Positions 27,236-37,850 of a stretch of 64,000 nucleotides of DNA are shown here, piece by piece. The notes below the pieces were generated by a model. The model had not been told where the DNA came from and made no database searches. It worked only from the letters and a program-made list of their open reading frames with translations. The stretch is from Desulfovibrio sp. MES5 (GTDB lineage Bacteria > Desulfobacterota > Desulfovibrionia > Desulfovibrionales > Desulfovibrionaceae): the NCBI RefSeq assembly GCF_002237645.1, contig NZ_MJUZ01000003.1:1-64000 (forward strand), given 5' to 3'. Every line of letters begins with the position of its first letter. Position 1 is the first letter of the stretch. A program made the position numbers and the translations under genes.

Positions 27236-30200
27236 CTACAGGATTGTTTCGTTGGGGCTCCGGCGGCGTGCGCGTCTTTCGCCCGAAAGGCGTTGCCTTT
27301 CCATGCGGGATTCGCGCGCGCTCGGGGCGGCATCATCTTTTTTCGACGGGGCTTCCGGCGCATGCATCCATTCGGTCAACGCATGGATGGTCGGGTACTG
27401 GAACAGGATGGAAAGAGGAAACGCTTTGCCCAGGTCGGACTGAATCATCTGGTGCACCTGGGTCAGCAGCAGGGATGTGCCGCCGATTTCAAAGAAATTG
27501 TCGTGAATGCTGACTTCATCCAGGCCAATGACCAGCTTCCATATATCCGCGATGCGGGTTTCCTCCGGCGAGGCTGGCAGCTGCATGCCGCTTGTGCTTG
27601 CGAACAGACGCATGTTGGGGCTGGGCAGGCGCTTCCAGTCTATTTTTCCTGATGGGGTGCGCGGCCATTCCGGAACCGTGAGAATAACGTCGGGAACCAT
27701 CGCAGGAGAAAGGTGCTCCTTGAGGTAGTCCCGCAGATGCGAGCGCAGCGTCGTTTCATCACGGCTGAAGGCAGGAGCGTTGGCCAGCGAGTCCAGGGGA
27801 CGGCTCAGAACGTCCTCTGCTCCAGGCCAGGGTATATTCAGGCAGGGTGCGCTTCCCGGGGCGTGGAACAGAACGTTGAAGCTCACGCCGTCGCGCAGGT
27901 CGAGCGAAATTGCGGCTTCAAGACCGTGGTAGTCCGCCATTGCATGAATGTCTTCCGGGTTCAGCCCCCATACGGTCTGGCTTGCTTCCTTCAGAGCCCG
28001 TGCTTCGCCCAGCAGGGAGTCGAGGTTTGTTTGCATGCCGGAAAGGCAGCTTTCTTCCGCCAGCTGCCGCACGGCCTGATAGACGGCAAGACGCGCATGG
28101 GGAATACCCGACACGCCGAGAGCCTGCCCGCCGGAAGCCGCCTTCTGGCGCAAGGCTGCCAAAAGGGAGTGCAGGTCTTCAGCGGACGCCGCACCCGCGT
28201 CGCCCCACGGTCGCACAAGGCCGGAAAAGGGGCGGAATGGACTGTGATCGCAATAAATCACCGCTTCATACCGGAACTCTGTCAGTTCGTTGTGGCTGTG
28301 CCCGCGTTTCGGGCGTACCTCCACATGGCAGATACGCGGGACAAGACGCGGCAGGGCGTGCCAGAAAGCGGGTGAAAGCAGCAGTTCGCTCTCCATGCGT
28401 TTTCTGCCATTGGCGCGGTCAAGAAGCTCCCGCGCCGTGGTTTTTCCTTCGCACCGGTGAATCTGGATGGCCGTATGCAACAGATCCAGGCTGTCGAAAT
28501 TGCGTATGTCGCCAAGAATGACGCGGCCGCCCTTATCAAGGCGCTCAACAGCTTGCCGTACGGCTTCAACGCAGTACTCGCGGTCGGGAAAATACTGAAG
28601 AACGGAATTGAATATGGCGGTGTCAAAGGCCTTTCCGCCTATTGCCTCCAGAGGGGGCAGGTCTGTGGCGCTGCTTTGGGCCAGAAGTATTTCCGCCCTG
28701 ATGTCGTCCGTGCCGGGCGTTGCCGGGTGTTCCCCGCCGGGCAGGATATCTTTCAGGCAGGCGAGAGCCTGCGCGGAAATGTCCAGGCCCGCGTAGCGTT
28801 CGCAGGTGCGCGCAAGATCCATGAGCAGGAAGCCCTGGCCGCAGCCCACCTCAAGAACGCTTCGCGGGGCATGCTCATGTATGGCCGCAAGGCTTGAGGC
28901 CAGCCACTCGCGCATTTCATCCGCCGGAATCCTCTGCCCGGTATAGCTGCTCTCCCAGATAAGGAAGTTGTCCAGTATCTGCCCTTCACGCCGTACGGAA
29001 GTGTACATGCTGTCATACAGGGATTCCCACTGGTTGAGGCAGCGTGCCCGGCTGTCGTCGGCTGCTCCGCCGGAGGCGTCTTCTCTGCCGGGGATGACGT
29101 AGGCGGCAAGGCGCTGTTCCGTCCAGACGGCGGCATCACCGCCCGAATGGCCGGAAACGGCCAGTACCCGCGCTTCTTCCACCAGAGGGTGCGCCTCCAG
29201 AACCGCCTGGATTTCTTCCGGCTCGATGCGGATGCCCCGGATTTTTATCTGACGGTCGATCCGGCCGTAATAATGCGCAACACCCGAGGTATCGAGCCTG
29301 GCCGTGTCGCCGGTATCGAACCATCTGCGGTGTCCGCCCAGACGGCACAGATCATGAAAAGCTTCGTCGGTCATGCCTTCATGACGCTGTTCGTCCACCC
29401 ATGCGGAACTGAAGGCCGCCGCCGCCCCGTGGTATCCCGAGGCCAGGCAGCCGCCCGCCACAAAAAGTCTGCCCACGGCTCCGACCGGGAGTACGGAACC
29501 CTGCTCGTCAACCACGGCCAGCGTCGTATTGTGTACGGGGACGCCAATGGGCACAGCGCCGCTCTCCTGCCCTGTCACCTCGTAAAACGTGGCGTCGCCT
29601 GTCACTTCCGTCGAACCGTACAGGTTGAGCAGGCGTACGGACGGCAAGGCCTTGAGCGTGGCAGAGGCAACGTCCGGGGGCAGAATCTCGCCGCTGGCCG
29701 TCAGTATCCTCAGGGCAGGCAGACGTCCGGCCAGGCCGGTGCGGTGCATTTCGGCAAGCAGGGAGGGAACCAGCACGAGGCGCGTGATTTTGTGCCTCTC
29801 CAACTGGTCCAGCAGCCACGGAACGTCAGCCGCGGAGCCGTCGGGAAGGCTTACCAGGGGGATGCCCGAAAGCAGCGGTCCAAGCGCCTCCCAAATAAAG
29901 TCCACAAAAACAGGAGAGGTTTTTTGGCAGCATGCCTCGCCAGCGCCCCAGGGAAACTGCTCCCACATCCAGCGCAGACGGTTGGCAAGGACGGCATGGC
30001 TGAGGCGCACTCCCTTGGGGTTGCCCGTTGAGCCTGAGGTGTAGAGCAGGCAGGCGGTATCCTTTTCTTCGGGATGGCGCGCGGGCTGCGGGGCCGTTTG
30101 GCCCGCCGCTGTCGCCGGGAGTTCCCTGATGTTCAGCATGGCGGGGCTTTCCCCTTTCCACGCCCCATCGTTGGTGAGAATGCAGACGGCCCCGCAGTCA

Positions 30201-32044
30201 GAGGCAATCCAGCGCGCCAGACTTGCCGGATAGCCCGGAGCAAGGGGGGTCCAGACAGCGCCGAGCTTCCAGACGGCGAGTATTGCCGCGAGCAGATCCG
30301 GACCCTGTTCCAGGCGAAGAAGCACGGTGGAGCCGGGCGCTACGCCCTGCGCCGCCATATGGGAGGCCAGGCCATCGGCCATGTCCAGCAGTTCGCGCCG
30401 GGTCACTTGGCGTTCCGTGGCGGATGTGCCCGGTTTGGCAACGGAGATTACGGCTGTTGCTTCCGGCATTGCGGCGCAGAGATCGCTGAAGGTTTTCCAC
30501 GGATCGATTACGCGGTGCGCGCGCGCGGCCCCGTGCGCCAGGGAGGCCGCCACATTGAAGCCGAACCGGGCCGAGGGCGCGTCCAGAGCGCTTTTGCCTT
30601 GCGCCGCTTCGCGGGCCAGCGCGGTAAACATTTCGGCAAATCCATGCATGGTTTCGGGACGGAACAGATCCGAGGCATACAGCAGGGTGCAGTCCAGCCC
30701 CGAAGCTCCTGGCCATGCGAGAATTTCCATGTCCATATGTGTGGAGCACGAGGGCATGGGCAGATTTTCAAGGCTTATTCCGTCAAAGCGCATGCCGCCG
30801 GAAAGCATGTTCTGGTAGGTGAAGGCCGTCTGATATATGGGGTTTCGGCTCAGGTCACGCTGACGGCCAAGTGTTTCGGTCAGCATCTGGAAGGGCAGGT
30901 CGGCGTGTTCCAACGTTTCAAGAATAGCCCGCTGCACTGTCTGTATGAGGGCGCGCAGGCTTTGCTGCGGGTCTGTCTGTATGCGTATGCTGAGATTTTC
31001 CACAAAAAAGCCGACAAGAGATTCGGTGGCCGGGTGTGAACGCCCGGCAAAAGAGCTGCCGACGGCAAAATCACGCTGCGCTGAGAACCGTGAGACGGCC
31101 AGCGAAAAAAGTGTAAGCCATACAGCGTAAGGGGTGGTGTTTTCCTGAGCAGCCAGAGATTCAATACCGTCAACAATCTCACGCGGCACGACGAACTGGT
31201 GCATGCTGCCCTTGAAGCTTTGCGCGGCGGGACGCGGAAAGTCCGTGGGCAACGCCAGATCAGGCAGGTTCGCAAGGCGCTCCCGCCACCACAGGGACTC
31301 GGCCTCTGCCAAGCGCTGTACGCGGCTCCTGTGCCACACGGCATACTGTTCATACGTGACCGGCAGAGGTTCCCATGCAGGCTCCGCTTTCCGGGCCAGG
31401 TCTGTATAGGCCTGCATCAGGTCTTGCAGAAAAAGTCCGATGGACCAGCCGTCAAACACGATGTGGTGGGCGGTAAAAAGCAGCACATGGCTGTCGTCTG
31501 CCTCGCGGAACAGGCAACCCCTGATAAGAAGGTCGCGCGCGAGGTCAAAACCTTTTTCGGCCTCATGACGCATGGCCTGCCGGACAAGAGCGAAGGACGG
31601 GGCGCTTCTGAGTCCAAGGACATATTGCGTATGGGGACGTGGCATGACGGAAATATTGCCCCTGGCGTCAGACTGGATGTTTATCCGCAGCGCGGAATGT
31701 CGCTCCATAACGGCCAGCCACGCGCGCTGGAAGACCTCGACATCAATTGTTCCCCTGAGCCGGAAAGCAAACGGGATATTGTAAAAGGGATTGCCCGGCG
31801 CCAGCTGGTCCATAAACCACAGGCGTTCCTGCGCCAGCGACAGGCGTGGAGGGTCGGCCCTGATGGCGTGAATGCTTTCCATGCCGCTTTCAGGAGCGTT
31901 GGGTGACTGCGCGTCCGCCTCGCGCAACAGTTGCGCCAGTTGTGCAATGTCCAGAGATTCCAGAGAATCGGCCACGCCCGAAAGAATTTCTTCGGGAAGC
32001 GCCTCGTCCGGTGTCACGGGGGCGGGATTGACGGCGGTTCTCAT
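27236..32044 (-). CDS. NRPS: C-A-(N-methyltransferase)-PCP, predicted beta-alanine module
   Basis: A 1602-residue module. C domain (about 65-490) with HHIVFDG at 193-199; A domain with LLYTSGSTGNPKG; an N-methyltransferase inserted between A8 and the A10 motif (SAM site VLEVGCGQGFLL and the N-MT hallmark NSVLQYFP); A10 as SGKIDWKRL; PCP with EIGGTSLL. By eye the A-domain pocket reads V-D-W-V-T-S-L-G-D-K, very close to the published beta-alanine code V-D-W-V-I-S-L-A-D-K and with the aspartate shifted by one position as expected for a beta-amino acid. With PanD in the operon, N-methyl-beta-alanine incorporation is predicted. ATG overlaps the preceding stop (ATGA). Confidence 0.92.
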   Translation of the reverse strand: MRTAVNPAPVTPDEALPEEILSGVADSLESLDIAQLAQLLREADAQSPNAPESGMESIHAIRADPPRLSLAQERLWFMDQLAPGNPFYNIPFAFRLRGTIDVEVFQRAWLAVMERHSALRINIQSDARGNISVMPRPHTQYVLGLRSAPSFALVRQAMRHEAEKGFDLARDLLIRGCLFREADDSHVLLFTAHHIVFDGWSIGLFLQDLMQAYTDLARKAEPAWEPLPVTYEQYAVWHRSRVQRLAEAESLWWRERLANLPDLALPTDFPRPAAQSFKGSMHQFVVPREIVDGIESLAAQENTTPYAVWLTLFSLAVSRFSAQRDFAVGSSFAGRSHPATESLVGFFVENLSIRIQTDPQQSLRALIQTVQRAILETLEHADLPFQMLTETLGRQRDLSRNPIYQTAFTYQNMLSGGMRFDGISLENLPMPSCSTHMDMEILAWPGASGLDCTLLYASDLFRPETMHGFAEMFTALAREAAQGKSALDAPSARFGFNVAASLAHGAARAHRVIDPWKTFSDLCAAMPEATAVISVAKPGTSATERQVTRRELLDMADGLASHMAAQGVAPGSTVLLRLEQGPDLLAAILAVWKLGAVWTPLAPGYPASLARWIASDCGAVCILTNDGAWKGESPAMLNIRELPATAAGQTAPQPARHPEEKDTACLLYTSGSTGNPKGVRLSHAVLANRLRWMWEQFPWGAGEACCQKTSPVFVDFIWEALGPLLSGIPLVSLPDGSAADVPWLLDQLERHKITRLVLVPSLLAEMHRTGLAGRLPALRILTASGEILPPDVASATLKALPSVRLLNLYGSTEVTGDATFYEVTGQESGAVPIGVPVHNTTLAVVDEQGSVLPVGAVGRLFVAGGCLASGYHGAAAAFSSAWVDEQRHEGMTDEAFHDLCRLGGHRRWFDTGDTARLDTSGVAHYYGRIDRQIKIRGIRIEPEEIQAVLEAHPLVEEARVLAVSGHSGGDAAVWTEQRLAAYVIPGREDASGGAADDSRARCLNQWESLYDSMYTSVRREGQILDNFLIWESSYTGQRIPADEMREWLASSLAAIHEHAPRSVLEVGCGQGFLLMDLARTCERYAGLDISAQALACLKDILPGGEHPATPGTDDIRAEILLAQSSATDLPPLEAIGGKAFDTAIFNSVLQYFPDREYCVEAVRQAVERLDKGGRVILGDIRNFDSLDLLHTAIQIHRCEGKTTARELLDRANGRKRMESELLLSPAFWHALPRLVPRICHVEVRPKRGHSHNELTEFRYEAVIYCDHSPFRPFSGLVRPWGDAGAASAEDLHSLLAALRQKAASGGQALGVSGIPHARLAVYQAVRQLAEESCLSGMQTNLDSLLGEARALKEASQTVWGLNPEDIHAMADYHGLEAAISLDLRDGVSFNVLFHAPGSAPCLNIPWPGAEDVLSRPLDSLANAPAFSRDETTLRSHLRDYLKEHLSPAMVPDVILTVPEWPRTPSGKIDWKRLPSPNMRLFASTSGMQLPASPEETRIADIWKLVIGLDEVSIHDNFFEIGGTSLLLTQVHQMIQSDLGKAFPLSILFQYPTIHALTEWMHAPEAPSKKDDAAPSARESRMERQRLSGERRARRRSPNETIL

Positions 32045-35000
32045 CGGCTTGTGTCTCCTGCCGCATTGCTTGTGCGCGCGCGGATAAGGGTGAGCAGGGT
32101 TTTGGCCAGGCCTTCAATGGTCGGATTCGTGAAAAATGCTGACAAAGGCAGAGAAACGGGAAGCTTTTCCTTAAGGCGGGCAAGCACCTGCACGGCCTTC
32201 AAGGAATCACCCCCAAGCCGGAAGAAATTGGAGCGCACGCCTGTGATTTCCACATGCAGCACTTCCTGCCATAGTGCGGCGAGCAGGCATTCCACCGGAG
32301 TTTGCGGTGCACGGTCGCCGGGAGGGGAAACCTCTGCTGCCGTTTCGTTTTCAGGCAGTTCATGCGCATATTTTTCGATGAGGGCGCGGCGGTCTATCTT
32401 GCCGTTGGCAGTGAGGGGCAACTCGTCCACAAACTGCCAGATCCGGGGCAACATGGCAGGCGGCAGGCGGTCCTGCAGCCATGCCTGCAGGCTGGCGGCG
32501 TCAACGGGATCTCCGGCAGCGTCCTGCCGGGCGAGCACAAAAGCGCCCAGCATCCGGCCGCCGGGAACGCCACTGCCGGTTTTTACGGGAATGACCACAG
32601 CCCTGCCCACACCGGGGTGCCCGGCTATAACGGTTTCCACCTCCACTGGGTCGAGGCGGAAACCGCCGATGTTGATCTGAAAGTCCGTTCTGCCAAGAAT
32701 TTCAATAAGCCCGTCATCATGATAGCGACCGGCATCACCCGTGCGGTACAGCCTTTCGCCTGTTTCCGGGTGATGGAAAAACCGTGGGCCGACATCCGGC
32801 GCAAGGATGTCCAGGCAGACGTTGGCTCCCGCGCAGTACATTTCGCCTGTGACCCAATCAGGAACATCACGCAGATTTTCGTCCAGAATATGATAGCTGT
32901 TGTTGGCTATGGGCGCGCCGTAGGGAATGACGCTCCATCCTCTGGGCAGGCCTTCCACCTTGTGCATGATATTCCATACTGTGGTTTCCGTGGGGCCGCC
33001 GATGGAGTAAAACTCCGCGCCGGGAGCAGCTTTTTGAGCTTCGCCGGGCAGGCTGGCTTCCACCCAGTCTCCGCCTGCCACAAAAAGCCGTATGGGCAGC
33101 GTGACGCCGTGCTCAAGGCAGTGCCGCGCAAGCGCCTTTATGAAGGCGGGCACGCTGTTCCAGAAGGTGACGTTATGGCGCAGTGCGGCGTCTGCCCATA
33201 CGTCTGGGCGCAGAGCGCCCTCATGAGGCAGAACCGCCAGCGCGGCCCCTGCGGAAAGCGCGCCAAAGACGTCATATACCGAAAGGTCGTGGTGCAGGGA
33301 TGTGACGCCCATAACCCTGTCTTCGGGCTTCAGGGCGAAGCGCTCATTGGTGTAGACCACAAGATTCAACAGGTTACGGTGGCTGACAATGACGGCCTTG
33401 GGGGTTCCAGTGGTGCCGGAGGTCAGCATCACATACGCCGGATCGCTCTGGGCAGGCAGCGCGGCTTTTATGGCGTCGCCATGGTCCGCCGTTTCAGGGC
33501 GGCCCTCAAGCAGGGCGTCCACATCAAGCGCGGGTACGGCGCTGGTCAGATCTTTGGCCATGCGCCCATGGGTGATGGTCAGTACAGCCCTTCCGGCCTG
33601 AAGCATCGTGCAGAGCCGCGACGGCGGGTTGCCGCTGTCCAGCGGAAGGTAGGGCATGCCAGCGAGCTGGATGCCAAGAATGCAGACAATGGCCTGCCAG
33701 CCCCGTTCAAGAACGATGGCGACTGTAGCCATGTCATTGCGCGATGGGCGCTGCCGCACTGCCGGGCTTTCCAGAATCCGCTGCCGGACAAGCAGCGCGT
33801 AACCGAGGGTTTCCGCGTAGGTCAGGGTTCTGTCCGGGGCTATGATGGCCGCCGCCTCTGGAGTTTCCGCCGCGCGCTTCAAAAAAAGATCGCAAACGGT
33901 CCCCTGGGGAAGAGGCATGGGGCGGTTGTTGCGTGCAGCCCTCCGCTGCGCCTGGCGCAGGGGCAGCGCCGCAAGCCGGTGATGCTCCCAGGCTTTCTGG
34001 TCGTCCGCGAGCAGGCGCAGTATGCGCATGTACTCGTCAAACATGTCGTCCACCATGCCCGGAGGAAAGGCGGATGTTTTGCCGTCCCAGTAAATGTGCA
34101 GGGCGTTGGTAAAAATGGTGTACTGGCAGTCGAGCTTGGTTTGCGGGGTGGAGCCGTGCGTGCGGCGCACGCTTCCAAAGGCTTGCAGCACCTTTTCCAC
34201 GCCTGTGTCATCGGCGCGTCTGTCGGGCATAGCCGTGAAAACCACGGGCATGACCTCGGTCTCCATCCCGCCGCGCATCTGCGCCATCTCGCGCAACAGC
34301 CGCACGCCGGAAATTTCGGCGTGTTCCAGATTTGTCCAGAGCGTTTTTTGCAGGGCAGCCGCATGCGCCGCCATGTGGTTCCCTTGCGTCAAATCGACGG
34401 GAACCAGGGTAAAGGTGGCAAATTCACCCATGATGTTGTTGATGGATTCGTGCCAGTGCAGATTACGGTTGAAGCGGGGCATGTTCAGGGTAAAATGGCT
34501 TGAACCGCTGTACAGGGAGATAACTTCGGCATAGGCGGCCGCAAGCAGCGCCGCCAGCGAAAATCCGAGCCGCGCGCATTCTTTTTGCAGATTCGTGGTT
34601 TGTTCCACGCTGAGTACGGCTTCGTAGCGCTTGATGATGCCGGGTTCCTGCGTGGCGCCGTCGGCTGCGGGCGCTTCCGTCGGCTTGGGAAACGAGGGCG
34701 CCGGAGGAAGCGTGCGTAACTGTTCCTTCCAGAATTGGAGGCTGTTTGTATATGCCCGGCTCTGCTCAAATTCCTTCAACGTGAGCATGTAATCGCGGAA
34801 ACTGGCCTGAAGTTCAGGCAGCGCCGCATCAGAATCAAGATACAGCGCGGCCAGATCTTCATATAGTATCTGGAAGCTGCGGCCGTCTGTGGCCCACATG
34901 TCCCAGCGGAAATGCAGCACGCCCCGTTCGGTTCCGTCCGGGTTGGCCGCCAGCCGGGTGAAATGCACCTCTGATTGGGGCCAGCGCTCCAGATCGCTGA

Positions 35001-35490
35001 CCGTGGCGGTCATGCGTGCGGCCAGTTCGTCCATGTGTCGCTGTTGCGCGGCGCCGTCACGGGCAGACATGTCTGTCACGGCTACCGGGAAAAACAGAGG
35101 CAGGGGCAGCACGCGCTGCTCCCCCTGGGGCGTTACCACGGCCCGCAGCATTTCATGGCGCTCCACAAGGGCATTTAACGCCTGTTTGAAGCGGTGCAGA
35201 TCCAGAGCCTGGCACTCAATTTCCACATAGCTCTGCATGGCGACGCCGCCGCCGCGCAGGTCGGCAGCGCGGCCGATCCAGTAGGCCTGCTGCATGTCAC
35301 TGAGAGGAAAGGGTTCGTGCCGCAACTCCGGCTGGGGCATAATACGCGGATACGCCGCCGCGCGGGCTTTGCGCCCAGCGGCTTTGGCAGCCAGTGCGCC
35401 GAGTTTTTCGTGGCGGTTCCGGGCAGACGTGGCGCTGTTGGCCTGGCAAGGATGAGGTGAGGGCTGGGCCTCCGTAAGGTGACTGTTCAT
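32041..35490 (-). CDS. NRPS: Cy-A-PCP, predicted cysteine (thiazoline) module
   Basis: A 1149-residue module. The first domain is a heterocyclisation (Cy) type: it opens FPLSDMQQAYWIGR and replaces HHxxxDG with D197-x4-D202-x2-S205 (DMWATDGRS), the hallmark DxxxxDxxS. The A domain has VMLTSGTTGTPKA and HHDLSVYDVFG; by eye its pocket is D-L-Y-N-V-G-I-V-W-K, sharing D-L-Y-N and W with the cysteine code of yersiniabactin/pyochelin synthetases. The PCP has RLGGDSLKAV. It should add and cyclise cysteine to a thiazoline ring. No thiazoline reductase gene is seen. It overlaps both neighbours by four bases. Confidence 0.92.
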   Translation of the reverse strand: MNSHLTEAQPSPHPCQANSATSARNRHEKLGALAAKAAGRKARAAAYPRIMPQPELRHEPFPLSDMQQAYWIGRAADLRGGGVAMQSYVEIECQALDLHRFKQALNALVERHEMLRAVVTPQGEQRVLPLPLFFPVAVTDMSARDGAAQQRHMDELAARMTATVSDLERWPQSEVHFTRLAANPDGTERGVLHFRWDMWATDGRSFQILYEDLAALYLDSDAALPELQASFRDYMLTLKEFEQSRAYTNSLQFWKEQLRTLPPAPSFPKPTEAPAADGATQEPGIIKRYEAVLSVEQTTNLQKECARLGFSLAALLAAAYAEVISLYSGSSHFTLNMPRFNRNLHWHESINNIMGEFATFTLVPVDLTQGNHMAAHAAALQKTLWTNLEHAEISGVRLLREMAQMRGGMETEVMPVVFTAMPDRRADDTGVEKVLQAFGSVRRTHGSTPQTKLDCQYTIFTNALHIYWDGKTSAFPPGMVDDMFDEYMRILRLLADDQKAWEHHRLAALPLRQAQRRAARNNRPMPLPQGTVCDLFLKRAAETPEAAAIIAPDRTLTYAETLGYALLVRQRILESPAVRQRPSRNDMATVAIVLERGWQAIVCILGIQLAGMPYLPLDSGNPPSRLCTMLQAGRAVLTITHGRMAKDLTSAVPALDVDALLEGRPETADHGDAIKAALPAQSDPAYVMLTSGTTGTPKAVIVSHRNLLNLVVYTNERFALKPEDRVMGVTSLHHDLSVYDVFGALSAGAALAVLPHEGALRPDVWADAALRHNVTFWNSVPAFIKALARHCLEHGVTLPIRLFVAGGDWVEASLPGEAQKAAPGAEFYSIGGPTETTVWNIMHKVEGLPRGWSVIPYGAPIANNSYHILDENLRDVPDWVTGEMYCAGANVCLDILAPDVGPRFFHHPETGERLYRTGDAGRYHDDGLIEILGRTDFQINIGGFRLDPVEVETVIAGHPGVGRAVVIPVKTGSGVPGGRMLGAFVLARQDAAGDPVDAASLQAWLQDRLPPAMLPRIWQFVDELPLTANGKIDRRALIEKYAHELPENETAAEVSPPGDRAPQTPVECLLAALWQEVLHVEITGVRSNFFRLGGDSLKAVQVLARLKEKLPVSLPLSAFFTNPTIEGLAKTLLTLIRARTSNAAGDTSR

Positions 35491-37850
35491 TCTGCCTTCC
35501 TGACAAGGGTATCAAGCATCTGGGATGCCGTTCTGATGCTGCTGAACTCCGTCATGGAAATACGGATTCCGAAGACGCTTTCGACATCGGCCAGAATCTG
35601 CACGGCTGTCATAGAGGTTCCGCCCATGACGTAAAAATCGTCGTCAACAAGCAACGAAGGAAGGCTGAAGGCCTCGCGCCAGATGGCCAGCACAAGGGTC
35701 TCTGCCGAATCCTGTTGCGTTTCCGTAATATCGCCCTGCGCAGTCTGCGCTACGTCCTGGTTTATCTTGAGCGAAAGCCAGTGGGATTCGCGGGCGAACG
35801 GGTATTCCGGCAGCGCCAGACGGCGCGCGCCGTTGCGGGGGATGGCGGGATTGAGTCCTGCCATGAAAAGTTCGGCTACCAGACCGGGAAAACCGTCATC
35901 CAGGCGGTCGCCCGCAGCCGGAATGTCGTGGGGCAGCCAGCGGGAGGGCCGCAAGCCCTGAGCCGCAGCGGCGTCGCGGATTTCACGGGTAATGGGCGCA
36001 ACCTCCGGTATATGCAGGCATATGCACTTTGAAAGAGGCGCGCTGTTGTGCGGCGCATTTTCCGGGGCATGATCGAGATCCAGATACGGAGGCCTTTCTG
36101 CAAAAAGGTCGCGGGCCGCCCTGGCCGAAAGGCTGCCCTGGCCGTAACCAGCTACAATTGCGGGGACAAGATGGTGCCGTTGCAGCCGGGAGGCGATATT
36201 TTTTACAGACGCTTCATCAGTGGCATCGGTGAAAAGCAGCACCAGTTGCGGCGCATCGCTGCAGAGCGTGCTTTCGTACGCACCCCTGCGCAAAATGGCT
36301 CCAGCCTCCCTGGAGGACCCGGCAGCCACGGCGCAGCGGCAAGGAAACAGTTTGCGCGTGTGGCGCAGGTTCCAGGCCATGTCTTCAAGCGAGGCATCCG
36401 GCCAGCTTTCAAGCAGTCTTCCCCACTGTTCCGTAAGGCGTCGCAGGCCGTTTGCGTCAGGCGCGCTGAAGCAGAGCGGAACGGTTTCGCCCTGGCGTGC
36501 GCCGGCAGAAGCCTCCGCTTGCGCCCACTCGGGCGTGCGCTCGAGAACCACGTGGCAGTTCGTGCCGCCAAAACCGAATGCGCTGACGCCGGCCATGCTT
36601 TTCAGATCTTCGGGCCATGCCTCCGCCTGGTGTGCGATGCGGAAGCGCCGGGCATCAAGATCGATGGCCGGGTTGAGCCTGTTGAAGTTGATTGTGGCCG
36701 GAATATGTTTGTGGCGAAGCATGAGTATGGCCTTGAGCAGCGAAGCCATACCCGCCGCGTTCCCCAGATGCCCCAGGTTTCCCTTGACCGAACCGATGAC
36801 GCAGGGTGACGGGCGCTCGCCGAACACCAGGGAAAGCCCTGCTATTTCTATGGGGTCGCCAAGATAGGTGCCTGTGCCGTGTGCTTCCACATAGCCGACA
36901 TCCCGGCTCTCCACATTGGCCATGCTTTGCGCGATACGGATGGCTGCGGCCTGCCCTTCCGCGCAGGGGGCTGCGAACCCGGCTCTGCGGTGGGCGTCGT
37001 TGCTGACGCCGTATCCCCTGATCACGGCCTGGATGTGGTCCCCGTCTTCAATGGCGTCGGCCAGCCGTTTCAGTACTACCGCTCCTGCGCCTTCGCCCGG
37101 CAGGGTTCCTCCGGCGGCGGCGTCAAAGGGTCGGCAGTGACCGTCTGGAGCCAGAATGCCGCCAGATTCCGCCACATACCCCCAGCCACGGGGGTTGATG
37201 ACAGAGGCCGTTGCGGCCAAAGCCATGTCGCAACTGTAATCAAGAAGGTGCTGGCAGGCTGAAGCCACAAGAACCAGCCCGGTGGAGCAGGCTGTCTGGA
37301 TATTCAGGCTGGGGCCGGTGAAACCGAACTTGTATGAAATCCAGGAACTGAGGAAGTCCTGCCCGTTGACAATGGCTGAGCGGTGAAAGGCGGTGCCAGT
37401 GTTGTTGAAGGCATCCGGCCCCACGTTGCACAGCCAGTAAGAACTGGGGGCGGCCCCGGCGAACACGCCCACCCGCAGGTTTTGCGTGACGGGGTCGCCG
37501 GGCGCATAGCCCGCGTTTTCAAAGGCATGCCAGGAAGATTCCAGCATCAGACGCAGCTGGGGGTCCATTTCACGGGCTTCGCCAGGGCTCAGGTTGAAAA
37601 ATGCGGCGTCAAACTTGTCTACATCTTCCATCTGGGCGCATACGGGAACATAGGCAGGATGCGAAGCGTATGACGCCGGGCAGCCGTTGCTTTTGACGTC
37701 CTCGGGGGAAAGGCGGCGCGCGGCTTCAAATCCGGAACACAGGTTTCGCCAGTACTGTTCCAAATCCGGCGCGCCGCAAAAACGGCCGGACATGCCGACA
37801 ACGGCAATCGCATTGCTATAGGCGTCGTCAAGCCAGGGGGATGATCTCAT
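35487..37850 (-). CDS. PKS module: KS-(AT remnant)-ACP
   Basis: A 787-residue protein. The KS is complete: Cys188 (TACSTGL), His324 (EAHGTGT) and His361 (KGNLGHLGNAAG). The following stretch (about 530-690) is far too short for an AT and has GYGQGS (568-573) where GHSLGE should be, so the acyltransferase is a remnant; the post-AT linker (LALPEYPFARESHWL) and the ACP (VMGGTSMTAV, Ser746) survive. The ACP must be loaded in trans, most simply by the malonyl AT encoded at 22853-27175. It overlaps both neighbours by four bases, so the gene is unlikely to be dead. Confidence 0.9.
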   Translation of the reverse strand: MRSSPWLDDAYSNAIAVVGMSGRFCGAPDLEQYWRNLCSGFEAARRLSPEDVKSNGCPASYASHPAYVPVCAQMEDVDKFDAAFFNLSPGEAREMDPQLRLMLESSWHAFENAGYAPGDPVTQNLRVGVFAGAAPSSYWLCNVGPDAFNNTGTAFHRSAIVNGQDFLSSWISYKFGFTGPSLNIQTACSTGLVLVASACQHLLDYSCDMALAATASVINPRGWGYVAESGGILAPDGHCRPFDAAAGGTLPGEGAGAVVLKRLADAIEDGDHIQAVIRGYGVSNDAHRRAGFAAPCAEGQAAAIRIAQSMANVESRDVGYVEAHGTGTYLGDPIEIAGLSLVFGERPSPCVIGSVKGNLGHLGNAAGMASLLKAILMLRHKHIPATINFNRLNPAIDLDARRFRIAHQAEAWPEDLKSMAGVSAFGFGGTNCHVVLERTPEWAQAEASAGARQGETVPLCFSAPDANGLRRLTEQWGRLLESWPDASLEDMAWNLRHTRKLFPCRCAVAAGSSREAGAILRRGAYESTLCSDAPQLVLLFTDATDEASVKNIASRLQRHHLVPAIVAGYGQGSLSARAARDLFAERPPYLDLDHAPENAPHNSAPLSKCICLHIPEVAPITREIRDAAAAQGLRPSRWLPHDIPAAGDRLDDGFPGLVAELFMAGLNPAIPRNGARRLALPEYPFARESHWLSLKINQDVAQTAQGDITETQQDSAETLVLAIWREAFSLPSLLVDDDFYVMGGTSMTAVQILADVESVFGIRISMTEFSSIRTASQMLDTLVRKAE

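Noticed and set aside
32302..34503. 733-codon plus-strand frame opposite the Cy-A-PCP gene
   Set aside because: Antisense shadow of conserved NRPS domains; composition is Gly/His/Arg-rich and unlike a real protein.
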